Source of the DNA: Pseudomonadota bacterium
GTDB lineage: Bacteria; Myxococcota; Myxococcia; Myxococcales; Vulgatibacteraceae
Length of the DNA stretch: 8,103 nucleotides
Assembly: GCA_023436385.1 (NCBI GenBank)
Contig: JAEZJH010000260.1
Span: 1 to 8,103 of the forward strand
Direction: 5' to 3'
The notes under the pieces are model-generated. The model was not told the DNA's origin. It was given only the letters and a program-made list of their open reading frames with translations, and did not search any database. Position numbers and translations under genes: made by a program. Of this stretch, positions 1-7,254 are shown piece by piece; the first letter of the stretch is position 1, and the number at the start of each line of letters is the position of its first letter.

Positions 1-591
1 GCCCAGGGCTGCGAGCCGGCCGTCACCTTCCACGTCCACGCCAACGAACCGGACGCCGACCGCCTGCGCGGCCCGTAGGTCCCAGGCGCCGTCCCCGACG
101 TAGACCGCGTCCGGTTCTCCTCTCCAGCCGGACCGTTCGAGGGCCGTGCGCAGAAGGACCCCGCGATCGGGATGGTCGTCGGAGCTGGCCAGCGGAATCT
201 CAGCGAAAGGGATGCCGGCGGCGGCGAGCTTCAACTCGGCCTCCGCGCGCCAGGCTCCGGTGGCGAGGGCCACGGCATGGCCCTCGGCACGCAGCCACGT
301 CAACACCTGGCGAGCACCGGGGACCTCGAGACCTTCGGTCGGCAGCACCTCTCGAAGCCCGGTCAAGAACGTCGCCAGCATCAACGCCTGCTCGTCGCGG
401 GTCGGGCCCATTCCGCGAAGGCGGACCAGCGCCTCCTCCAGGATCCCCGCCGACGTGGCGTGGGCGTAGGAGGACCAGTCGCTCGACGGGAGCCCCGTGC
501 CGAAGGTCTCCTGGAACGCCGCCGCGAACGCCCCCGCGTCCGCGGCGCAGCTCCTCGTCAGCGTACCGTCGATATCGAAGACAGCGATCAT
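1..591 (-). CDS. HAD-family hydrolase (phosphatase-like), 3' end outside window
   Basis: I translated the reverse strand from the ATG at 591 to the window edge: 197 codons with no stop, so the C-terminus is missing. The N-terminus reads MIAVFDIDGTLT, the HAD motif I, with nucleophile Asp6 and acid/base Asp8. LATGA (Thr111) fits motif II, and YVGDGAWD (Asp167, Asp171) fits the metal-binding motif IV. The segment SSDDHPDRG (about 136-144) lies where the motif III Lys/Arg is expected; Arg143 is my guess for it. Residues between motifs I and II are mostly helical and match a C1-type cap of phosphoglycolate phosphatase-like members. The family hydrolyses phosphate esters in the cytoplasm; the substrate cannot be read here. 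The ATG overlaps the stop of the nucleotidyltransferase gene as ATGA (588-591), so the two are probably translationally coupled. The family call is secure; the specific function is unknown. Confidence 0.9.
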   Translation of the reverse strand, partial: MIAVFDIDGTLTRSCAADAGAFAAAFQETFGTGLPSSDWSSYAHATSAGILEEALVRLRGMGPTRDEQALMLATFLTGLREVLPTEGLEVPGARQVLTWLRAEGHAVALATGAWRAEAELKLAAAGIPFAEIPLASSDDHPDRGVLLRTALERSGWRGEPDAVYVGDGAWDLRAAQAVGVRFVGVDVEGDGRLAALG

Positions 592-1466
592 TCTACGCGA
601 CCACCCCTGGCCCGTGCTTCGCTCACGAACCCGCGATCACCACCTCCAGCAGGAGGCACCTTGGCTGCGTCGGGCCCGGCGGAGTCGGCCCGGCCGTCGC
701 GGCGCCATGTGGCCGGCGCGTCGAGCCGGTGCCCCGCGAAGAGAAAGCTACCGAAGGGCTGGAGCACGTCCGCGGCGAGCCGAACCACCGGACCAGGGTC
801 GTGGTTCGAAAAGAGGACGGCGAAGGCCTCGGCGAAACGTTCGGCGAAAGCCGGGTCGGCCTCACGGAGCCGGCGAGGAATGGCCTTGGCTTTCGCCGAC
901 CAACGCCCGCGGGCCCGCAGGTAGAAGTCGGCGAGGGCCTCGTAGAGCCGCACGCCCGTTCCCACCAGTTCCTGCGCCGACCTGGAGTCCCGCGCATCGT
1001 CGACCAGGTCCGTGATGACGTACCTGCGAGAGCGGAGGTCCTGCTCGCTCAGGGGGCCCGGGCCCTTCTCGATGACCGCCCTCGCCATCTGCTTGAGGCC
1101 CTGCGACAAGGCCGTCGGCCCGGGAAGCTCGACACCCTCGACGACCATGTGTGCGAGCGGAACGATTCCGGTGGGTCGATCCACTTCCTCGAAGAAATAG
1201 CCAAGCGTCGCCGGGTCGTGGACGAACGCCTCGACAGGCCAACCGTTCCACACGAGCGACTCGCGGTAGGCATGGTCGAGCCGGTCGAAGACAACGACGA
1301 GGTCGAGATCGGAGGTCGCGGTCCCCTCGCCACGGAGAACGGAGCCGGCCAGGAAGACGACCTCCGCATTCCGGTAGCGTGCCGCAACGAGCGAGGCCGC
1401 CGCTACCGCCGGCGGCGTGCGCGTGTCCGGTTCATCACGTGCGACTTCCGTCGGCTCTGGCACCAT
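588..1466 (-). CDS. Nucleotidyltransferase-fold (pol beta superfamily) protein
   Basis: The product has 292 residues from the ATG at 1466. That start is preceded by GGAGGAGG (1471-1478) 4 to 7 nt upstream, the only strong ribosome binding site here. An in-frame ATG at 1592 would add 42 low-complexity residues and lacks such a site. Residues 39-57 hold the signature LAGSVLRG...TSDLDLV: Gly41-Ser42, then the metal-binding pair Asp53 and Asp55. Glu79 in PVEAFVHD is a candidate third carboxylate. The rest is predicted helical (for example VRLYEALADFYLRARGRW), as in kanamycin nucleotidyltransferase-like proteins with a helical C-terminal domain. Such proteins transfer NMP to a small molecule, protein or RNA; no substrate is evident. 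It is the first gene of a two-gene unit with the HAD hydrolase, overlapping it by 4 nt. The last residues (about 265-292) are Gly/Arg-rich and probably disordered. Resistance enzyme, antitoxin-like or metabolic roles are all possible. Confidence 0.85.
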   Translation of the reverse strand: MVPEPTEVARDEPDTRTPPAVAAASLVAARYRNAEVVFLAGSVLRGEGTATSDLDLVVVFDRLDHAYRESLVWNGWPVEAFVHDPATLGYFFEEVDRPTGIVPLAHMVVEGVELPGPTALSQGLKQMARAVIEKGPGPLSEQDLRSRRYVITDLVDDARDSRSAQELVGTGVRLYEALADFYLRARGRWSAKAKAIPRRLREADPAFAERFAEAFAVLFSNHDPGPVVRLAADVLQPFGSFLFAGHRLDAPATWRRDGRADSAGPDAAKVPPAGGGDRGFVSEARARGGRVE

Positions 1467-1796
1467 CACACCTCCTCCGGGATCGCTACCGCTCTCGAGG
1501 CGGCGGGGACTGTCGTCCGTCGTCGACCGATCCGTCAACGACCGGAACGCCCGTGGCGTAAACGATGGCTCCATCGACTCGCGACCGTGCATTCGCCGGC
1601 CTCTTCCTCGACGAAGGCAACACCCGGGCCTCGATCATCTCGAGCGACGAGGCCACCCGTGCAGAGAGGGCGCGGCCCTGCGGCGCACGCACCGCTGCGA
1701 TCGACGGACACCGGAGGAGGCGCACATGAACGAGTTGACGGTCGAGGACCGGGCCCACGCCCGCGCTCCGGCCTGGTCGGCGCCGTTTGGTACCGG
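1467..1796. other. Non-coding stretch with possible gene remnants
   Basis: No convincing gene lies between the nucleotidyltransferase start and the tRNA-Arg terminator. The plus strand has a 54-codon reading frame (1565-1729). Its TGA overlaps, as ATGA, an ATG at 1726 that is preceded by AGGAGG (1714-1719) and opens MNELTVEDRAHARAPAW. This second frame runs into the antisense of tRNA-Arg and stops at 1929. The layout resembles a decayed gene junction, but neither piece matches a family I know. The promoter of the nucleotidyltransferase-HAD operon should also be here, but I see no clear -35/-10 pair. Confidence 0.3.
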
Positions 1797-1857
1797 CCTT
1801 CGCCGAAAAGGCGAAGGGCCCGAACCGCTGGGAAGAACCAGCGATTCGGGCCCTTCG
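1797..1857 (-). terminator. Terminator of tRNA-Arg, long hairpin with overlapping second hairpin
   Basis: Read on the minus strand, two nucleotides after the tRNA CCA end comes a 13-bp perfect inverted repeat (1845-1857 with 1812-1824). It continues inward, after one C/A mismatch, into six more pairs (1838-1843 with 1826-1831) closing a 6-nt loop. The stem is followed by CCTTTTC. The strand leaving the stem also forms a second perfect 8-bp hairpin (1810-1817 with 1797-1804, loop TTTTC) that shares 1812-1817 with the first, so the two cannot form fully together. The stem followed by a short T run immediately behind a tRNA supports intrinsic termination. Use of the second hairpin is inference. 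Confidence 0.75.
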
Positions 1858-1858
1858 T

Positions 1859-1935
<77 letters not shown>

Positions 1936-1947
1936 AAAGGCCCGGGC

Positions 1948-1976
1948 TATGTACCCTCGCTTCGGCCGGAACGCAA
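1948..1976 (-). promoter_or_regulatory. Candidate sigma-70 promoter of tRNA-Arg
   Basis: On the minus strand, TTGCGT (1971-1976) is followed after exactly 17 nt by TACATA (1948-1953). The -10 hexamer ends 12 nt before the first base of the mature tRNA, which leaves room for a short 5' leader trimmed by RNase P. Each hexamer matches the consensus at only about three positions, but the spacing and location are right and this is the most AT-rich spot in the area. Confidence 0.5.
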
Positions 1977-2213
1977 GGGGGAATCTGCCGGGAACTGCGA
2001 AAGCCGTCCGGCGCCTGCCTGCTCGGCTCCGTTGGAGGCGGCTTCGACCCTCGGCCGCACGGCCATCTCCAACCACCGGGAGGGGGTCGCGCGCTTCGGA
2101 GGCCGCGCCCCGGCCGCCTCCTCGCATCGGCGTTGCTCGACGCAGGGCTCCCGGCCCGGGCCGCGAAGGCGCCCGCCGCGCTTTCCTCCCCCGGATTCCC
2201 GTCCGCGCGGTGG
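1977..2213. other. Intergenic region between the two tRNA genes, no gene seen
   Basis: This GC-rich stretch separates divergently oriented tRNA genes. Open frames exist on both strands, but their translations are Arg/Pro/Ala-rich, have no ribosome binding site and match no family I recognise. I see no strong hairpin or repeat. It presumably holds upstream promoter elements only. Confidence 0.5.
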
Positions 2214-2219
2214 TAGAGT
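2214..2219 (+). promoter_or_regulatory. Possible -10 box of tRNA-Leu
   Basis: TAGAGT matches the sigma-70 -10 consensus at four of six positions and ends 8 nt before the first base of the tRNA. No convincing -35 hexamer is seen at 16 to 18 nt spacing, so this is a weak call based mainly on position. Confidence 0.3.
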
Positions 2220-2227
2220 CCGCCCGG

Positions 2228-2315
2228 GCCCGGGTGGCGAAACGGCAGACGCGGCGGACTTAAAATCCGCGGCTCCTCGCGGGGCGTGAGGGTTCGAGTC
2301 CCTCCCCGGGCACCA
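2228..2315 (+). tRNA. tRNA-Leu (anticodon TAA)
   Basis: A complete 88-nt class II tRNA. The acceptor stem pairs GCCCGGG with CCCGGGC. The anticodon stem GCGGA/TCCGC encloses loop CTTAAAA with anticodon TAA, reading UUA and probably UUG leucine codons. A long variable arm (around GGCTCCTCGCGGGGCGT) is typical of leucine tRNAs. The T arm is GAGGG-TTCGAGT-CCCTC. The discriminator is A, the leucine identity base, and CCA is encoded (2313-2315). UUA codons should be rare in such a GC-rich genome, so this is probably a low-demand tRNA. Confidence 0.98.
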
Positions 2316-2346
2316 CACCCCCTTCGTGCAAGGTGCCGCTCCCCGG

Positions 2347-2372
2347 AATTCGCGATTCGCGAGTCGCGAATC
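2347..2372. repeat. Small palindromic repeat, 9-bp arms
   Basis: GATTCGCGA (2354-2362) and TCGCGAATC (2364-2372) are perfect inverted arms around a single base. ATTCGCG also occurs twice in tandem (2348-2354 and 2355-2361). It lies 32 nt after tRNA-Leu. It could act as a terminator or processing stem for that tRNA, but no T run follows. A dispersed REP-like element or a dyad protein-binding site fits equally well. Only one copy is visible in the window. Confidence 0.5.
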
Positions 2373-2454
2373 GAGAGGCGTCGAGTCGCTCCTCGGGGCC
2401 CGTTCGGCGCCGCCGGGCGCACCTGCCGAAGTCAAGATCGGACACTTGACCCGG

Positions 2455-2483
2455 CGGCGGCCCAATCCACGGCAGGGCCGCCG
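2455..2483 (-). terminator. Weak hairpin downstream of the DUF2203 gene
   Basis: CGGCGGCCC (2455-2463) pairs with GGGCCGCCG (2475-2483) around an 11-nt loop, about 40 nt after the DUF2203 stop codon. It lacks a T run, so intrinsic termination is doubtful. GGGCCGCCGG recurs at 2512-2521 as a direct repeat. In such a GC-rich region a stem of this size can occur by chance. Confidence 0.25.
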
Positions 2484-2523
2484 GAAGCGAAGCTCCATTC
2501 GAGCGCCGGGAGGGCCGCCGGGG

Positions 2524-2952
2524 TCAGTTCGGCGGCGCCTGGACCCGCTTGGCGATCTCCTTCCGCCCCGCGAAGCCCTCGTCGAGGCCGTGGTAGTGGC
2601 CGACGGAGGCCTCGCCGAACTGCCAGCAGAGGAAGACGGGCTTACCCTCGACGCGGCCGTAGAAGTCCACCAGGCCGAGGTCGAGATCCTTGACCACGCA
2701 GCCCATGCCGTGGATGCGGAGGGCGGTCTCCTTCACCTCCGCGGTGACCGCGGCCAGCTCGGCGGCAGCGACCTCGAGGCCCTCGGGGGCGATCCGCTCG
2801 CCGTTCAGCACGGCGAGGGCCACCTCGGCGCCGCCCATCCGCTCGGTGAGGGCGGCGATCCGGGGGCGGGTGGCGGAGATCCGGGCGAACTCCCGCGAGA
2901 GGTGCGGGACGAGGGAGTTGGCCTCCTGGAGGCTGAAGAAGCGCGGCGTCAC
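2524..2952 (-). CDS. DUF2203 family protein
   Basis: The product has 142 residues. The start is a GTG at 2952. A TAG lies in frame only four codons upstream (2962-2964), which rules out a longer protein. The N-terminus RFFSLQEANSLVPHL, then a helical middle (about 12-82), then MGCVVKDLDLGLVDFYGR (83-100), VFLCWQFGE (106-114) and GFAGR (126-130) follow the pattern I know from DUF2203 proteins. These are small soluble bacterial proteins of unknown biochemical role. The length is typical and no signal peptide or membrane segment is present. It is transcribed away from ffh, with 178 nt between the start codons. No Shine-Dalgarno is visible, and an extended -10 box sits directly upstream, suggesting a leaderless message. 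The family call is confident; the function is unknown. Confidence 0.88.
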   Translation of the reverse strand: MTPRFFSLQEANSLVPHLSREFARISATRPRIAALTERMGGAEVALAVLNGERIAPEGLEVAAAELAAVTAEVKETALRIHGMGCVVKDLDLGLVDFYGRVEGKPVFLCWQFGEASVGHYHGLDEGFAGRKEIAKRVQAPPN

Positions 2953-2958
2953 GGGGCG

Positions 2959-2967
2959 AACCTAGCA
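2959..2967 (-). promoter_or_regulatory. Extended -10 promoter, leaderless start of the DUF2203 gene
   Basis: The minus strand reads TGC-TAGGTT, matching the extended -10 pattern TGnTAnnnT. Six nucleotides separate it from the GTG start codon, so transcription would begin at the start codon itself. No -35 hexamer is seen 17 nt upstream, which an extended -10 can tolerate, and no ribosome binding site precedes the GTG. This is inferred from sequence pattern only. Confidence 0.45.
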
Positions 2968-3024
2968 GACATCGCCGGGGCCCGGGGTGGCGGGGGGCCC
3001 GGCCCGCGGGGGGCGAGAGGTTCG

Positions 3025-3053
3025 TTGCCGGGTCCGAATACGCGTGGTAGGTA
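3025..3053 (+). promoter_or_regulatory. Possible ffh promoter
   Basis: TTGCCG (3025-3030) is followed after 17 nt by TAGGTA (3048-3053), about 78 nt before the ffh start codon. The -35 matches the consensus at four of six positions, but the -10 is poor. It is the best candidate in the divergent DUF2203-ffh intergenic region, not a firm call. Confidence 0.27.
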
Positions 3054-3130
3054 GCGGCGTTTCAGGCAGGACAGGCCCGGCGCACGCGTCGAGGCCCTTT
3101 CCCCCGTTCACTCTCGGAGTCGGAAACCAG

Positions 3131-4777
<1,647 letters not shown>

Positions 4778-4806
4778 ACCGCCGCCACCACCGCAACACC
4801 GCACCG

Positions 4807-4830
4807 GGCCGGCCTCTCGAGGCCGGCCTT
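4807..4830 (+). terminator. ffh terminator hairpin
   Basis: GGCCGGCCT (4807-4815) and AGGCCGGCC (4820-4828) form a perfect 9-bp stem around loop CTCG, 29 nt after the ffh stop, followed by TTGGTGTT. The tail is only moderately T-rich. The symmetric stem lies between convergent genes, so it may also serve the minus-strand gene ending at 4948. Confidence 0.65.
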
Positions 4831-4947
4831 GGTGTTCCTGCGCGCCGCCCGGACCGTGTCGTCGACCGGCGGAGGCGTGCGCTGGCGGCGCGCCCACCCA
4901 CGACGTTGGCCCGCGGCCCCAGGGAGACCGCCGGCCCCGGCGCCCGG

Positions 4948-5127
4948 TCAGTAATCGTCGTACGGGTCGACGGTCTCGTTGCCGTACTCGACGGCGCACT
5001 TCAGGCAGAACCGGTTCGGCGGCGGGCGGTCCGGCAGCACCACCGTTTCCCCCGTCGCGCCGCAGATGTCACAGCGGCTCTCCACCTTCACCTCGCCCTT
5101 CGGCTCCACCGTGGTCGTGTTCGGCAT
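4948..5127 (-). other. Possible internal start: 59-residue zinc-ribbon protein
   Basis: An in-frame ATG at 5127 (Met395 of the long protein) is preceded by GGAG 8 nt upstream. It would yield 59 residues opening MPNTTTVEPKGEVKVESR and containing CDIC and CLKC motifs 18 residues apart, a likely zinc-binding ribbon, with an acidic DPYDDY end. The preceding 30 residues look like a disordered linker. Either this is the C-terminal domain of the 453-residue protein, or it is also made separately by internal initiation. The sequence alone does not decide. Confidence 0.3.
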
Positions 5128-6309
5128 GTATCGCGCTCCGTCCAGGGAAACACCGCCGTCCCCGGCGGCGTCGGAGGGCCCCCGCTCCCTCTCCGGCACC
5201 ACCAGGCCGCGGGAGAGACGGCGGAGCACCCGCATGCGCTGCCGCCGCTTGTATCGATCGTGGGAGTTCTCGCCTTCCTCGTTCTTGATCGCCGTGGCCC
5301 GGTCGAGGAGCTGGAACTCCACGGGCTGGAAGACGATCTGCGGCCCGATCCGCCCCTCGGCGGTCCGCTTGCCGTCGAGCCGGCAGAGATGGTCGTCGAG
5401 CCGCACCGGCACGTCGGCGACGAAATTCAAGACCCGGTAGGTGCGCCCGGAGAACTCGTTGACCGCGCCCGGGCGCCGCCGCATCTCCTGGAGTTCCCGG
5501 TCCTCGAGCTCCAGGTCGAACTGCAGCTCCTGGATCAGGCCACGTAACGCCGGCGTCCGCTCCACCAGCCGCTTGAACGAGAACAGGGTGTTCTGCGTCT
5601 GCCCGGGGACCACGAAGGCAAACGGAAACAGGTGCTGGGTCAGGTAGTGGAGCACCGGGAGGATGTGTTCGTACCGGTCGGTGACCACCCGGTACCGGAC
5701 CTTGTCGAACAGCTGCGCCGCCAGGGTCTCTCGCTTGGCAAGAAGCTTGGTGATCACCGACTCCCGGGTCTTCACGTTCCCGGTGAACGACACCACCGGC
5801 AGCCCCTCCCGACGCATCCGCTCCGCGCAATCGGCCACCCGGACGTCGACCAGCCGGACCACGTCCGTGTCGGAGATCGGGGCGTTGAACAGCGTCTCCC
5901 GCGCCTCGGTGTGGAAGATGGTGTGCATCACCTTGAGGACGATGCAGGCGATGCGGCGATACCGCCGGTGGGGCCCCTGGTCCGAGGCCATCAGCAGGAG
6001 GTCGTGGATCTCCGGCGGCCGGGCCACCACGTCCGCCACCCGGTAGCGAAAGACACTCCGCAGGAAGGCCACGGCCTCTTCGAGGATCTGCCGGAGCTTG
6101 GCCTCGTCGGCGGGCCGCTCGGGCTCGAACAGACAGAGGCGGAGGAAGGCGTCGGCCTCGGCGCGATCGCGGAAGTTGAGCCGCTTCCAGTCGATCACCG
6201 ACCCGCCGCGCAGCACCAGGCGGATCTCCTCGAGCTCCCGGACGCCGAAGCGCTCGATCGGGAGGAGGCCCTGCATGCTGGCGACGATGCGGTCGACCTC
6301 GACGGGCAT
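4948..6309 (-). CDS. Uncharacterised protein, probably TIGR04552 family; RelA/SpoT-like core plus zinc ribbon
   Basis: The product has 453 residues. ATG 6309 is chosen because GGGGAG lies 5 nt upstream and a good promoter (6372-6401) lies downstream of the only alternative ATG (6456). The sequence looks like the family NCBI names TIGR04552, known to me from myxobacteria and relatives without a function; this is from memory. Residues 1-170 are mostly helical. The middle matches, in order, landmarks of (p)ppGpp synthetase domains: KTRESVITK (180-188, compare KSPYSIYRK); DKVRYRVVTDRYE (202-214, compare DLFALRIIVDSVE); GRTYRVLNFVADVPV (288-302, compare the GYRSLH loop); VEFQ (330-333, compare EVQIRT); HDRYK (350-354). 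About 50-70 residues are inserted before the loop. A polar linker (366-394) leads to a zinc ribbon, C413xxC416 and C435xxC438. No signal peptide or membrane segment is seen. The homology and any alarmone activity are inference; the fold may be retained without catalysis. Confidence 0.85.
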   Translation of the reverse strand: MPVEVDRIVASMQGLLPIERFGVRELEEIRLVLRGGSVIDWKRLNFRDRAEADAFLRLCLFEPERPADEAKLRQILEEAVAFLRSVFRYRVADVVARPPEIHDLLLMASDQGPHRRYRRIACIVLKVMHTIFHTEARETLFNAPISDTDVVRLVDVRVADCAERMRREGLPVVSFTGNVKTRESVITKLLAKRETLAAQLFDKVRYRVVTDRYEHILPVLHYLTQHLFPFAFVVPGQTQNTLFSFKRLVERTPALRGLIQELQFDLELEDRELQEMRRRPGAVNEFSGRTYRVLNFVADVPVRLDDHLCRLDGKRTAEGRIGPQIVFQPVEFQLLDRATAIKNEEGENSHDRYKRRQRMRVLRRLSRGLVVPERERGPSDAAGDGGVSLDGARYMPNTTTVEPKGEVKVESRCDICGATGETVVLPDRPPPNRFCLKCAVEYGNETVDPYDDY

Positions 6310-6371
6310 CCGGCTCCCCGTGGAACGGGTGGAGCCCTTCGCCCCGCCCCGCCTCTTCGCCGTTCGCCCGG

Positions 6372-6401
6372 ACCGTAGACGTCGGGACCGGGTGGAGTCA
6401 A
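6372..6401 (-). promoter_or_regulatory. Sigma-70-like promoter of the TIGR04552-type gene
   Basis: On the minus strand TTGACT (6396-6401), five of six matches to the -35 consensus, is followed after 18 nt by TACGGT (6372-6377), three of six for the -10. Transcription would start near 6365 and leave a leader of about 55 nt before ATG 6309. This supports the 6309 start over upstream in-frame codons. Confidence 0.5.
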
Positions 6402-6430
6402 GGCGCGGAGCGGCTCGCGTCCCCCCCCCG

Positions 6431-6473
6431 GAAAACGTCACGGGCCTCCCCGCCACGAGGACGGAGAGGCCCG
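6431..6473 (-). terminator. Terminator of the Cys-rich lipoprotein gene
   Basis: Read on the minus strand, CGGGCCTC (6466-6473) pairs with GAGGCCCG (6441-6448). The stem extends inward with CC/GG pairs around a small internal loop and a TCGT tip. It is followed by TGACGTTTTC, whose T run covers 6432-6435. It lies about 50 nt after the lipoprotein stop codon and separates that gene from the promoter of the next one. Stem plus T run make intrinsic termination likely. Confidence 0.75.
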
Positions 6474-6522
6474 CGAAAGGCGTCGGAAATCGGGCCTTGC
6501 GGCCGCGACCCCTTCCCTTTTC

Positions 6523-7254
6523 CTAGCGGCCGGCCAGGCAGACCGCGTTCGACTGGTTGCCGGCGTTGTCCATGACCAGGAGCGCCTCGGGGCTGGTGCC
6601 GACGCAGGTGTAGACCGGCACGGCGCCAAAGTTCCCGTCGATGGTGGCGGAATCGACGAAGCCGACGCCGGTGACCGTCCCGGTGGCGGTGATGTACTTC
6701 ACGTCACCGTACTCGCCGTCCATGTCGCCCTGCGGATCCCAGAAGTACACGCCGAACTTGCAGCTGGTGCCCGGGGGGTTGCAGTGCGTGGCGTCGTCCG
6801 CCGTGCACTCGCCGATCTGCTCGACGTAGTAGATCATCGGGCCGTTGGCCGCCGGAAGCTCCTTGCCGGACGCCCCGCCGCAGCTGCCGACGTCGAGGTT
6901 CGCGCAGGTGCCGGCGCCAGTGCTGTCGGAGTCACACCACTGGTCCTGGTCGTAGCAGACGTTGAAGGTCTCGTCCGTGCAGGCCGTGGGCGTGGGGCCC
7001 TCGCCGGGCTTGCAGAACCGCGCCGCGCAGCCCTCGGCGAGCGGCTGGCAGGTCTCGCCCTCGGCGCACTGGGCGTCGCTGGCGCACTGCCCGTCGATCT
7101 TCGCGCAGAAGCCGCAGGAGGTGTCGCAGGTCTCGTCGTCGGCGCAGTCCTCGTCCGCCGAGCAGGTGGTCGGCTCATCGTCGTCCCCACACGCCACCAT
7201 CGTCAGCGCGAGGCCGAAGGCCGCCACCAGGGCCAACCACTTTGCATTCGTCAT
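6523..7254 (-). CDS. Cys-rich outer-membrane-type lipoprotein of unknown function
   Basis: The product has 243 residues from ATG 7254, preceded by AGGAGG (7263-7268) at 8-nt spacing. The N-terminus has Lys5, a hydrophobic stretch (about 6-20) and the lipobox MVAC, with Cys22 followed by GDDD. It should be lipidated by Lgt, cut by signal peptidase II and held on the outside of a membrane. The mature chain has 20 further cysteines, an even number fitting ten disulfides. Residues 30-80 hold short repeats of the type CSADEDC..ETC and CASDAQC..ETCQ, a pattern common in myxobacterial surface proteins (Dickkopf/DUF4215-like). The C-terminal half (about 135-243) has fewer cysteines and alternating beta-type sequence such as GDVKYITATGTVTGVGFVDS, possibly a binding domain. 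I recognise no enzyme motif. It has its own terminator and is separated from the gene upstream by another, so it is probably monocistronic. Confidence 0.85.
   Translation of the reverse strand: MTNAKWLALVAAFGLALTMVACGDDDEPTTCSADEDCADDETCDTSCGFCAKIDGQCASDAQCAEGETCQPLAEGCAARFCKPGEGPTPTACTDETFNVCYDQDQWCDSDSTGAGTCANLDVGSCGGASGKELPAANGPMIYYVEQIGECTADDATHCNPPGTSCKFGVYFWDPQGDMDGEYGDVKYITATGTVTGVGFVDSATIDGNFGAVPVYTCVGTSPEALLVMDNAGNQSNAVCLAGR

Noticed and set aside
1467..1592. Upstream ATG at 1592 as start of the nucleotidyltransferase
   Set aside because: It adds 42 polar low-complexity residues without a ribosome binding site, whereas GGAGGAGG directly precedes ATG 1466.
6421..6429. Run of nine C (nine G on the coding strand) upstream of the RelA/SpoT-like gene, as a phase-variation tract
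   Set aside because: It lies upstream of both the chosen start and the likely promoter -35 box, so slippage there would not change a reading frame; a promoter effect is unsupported.
6310..6456. N-terminal extension of the RelA/SpoT-like protein up to ATG 6456
   Set aside because: The 49 added residues are Arg/Gly/Ser-rich, the extension spans a likely promoter and part of the preceding terminator, and ATG 6309 has a good ribosome binding site.
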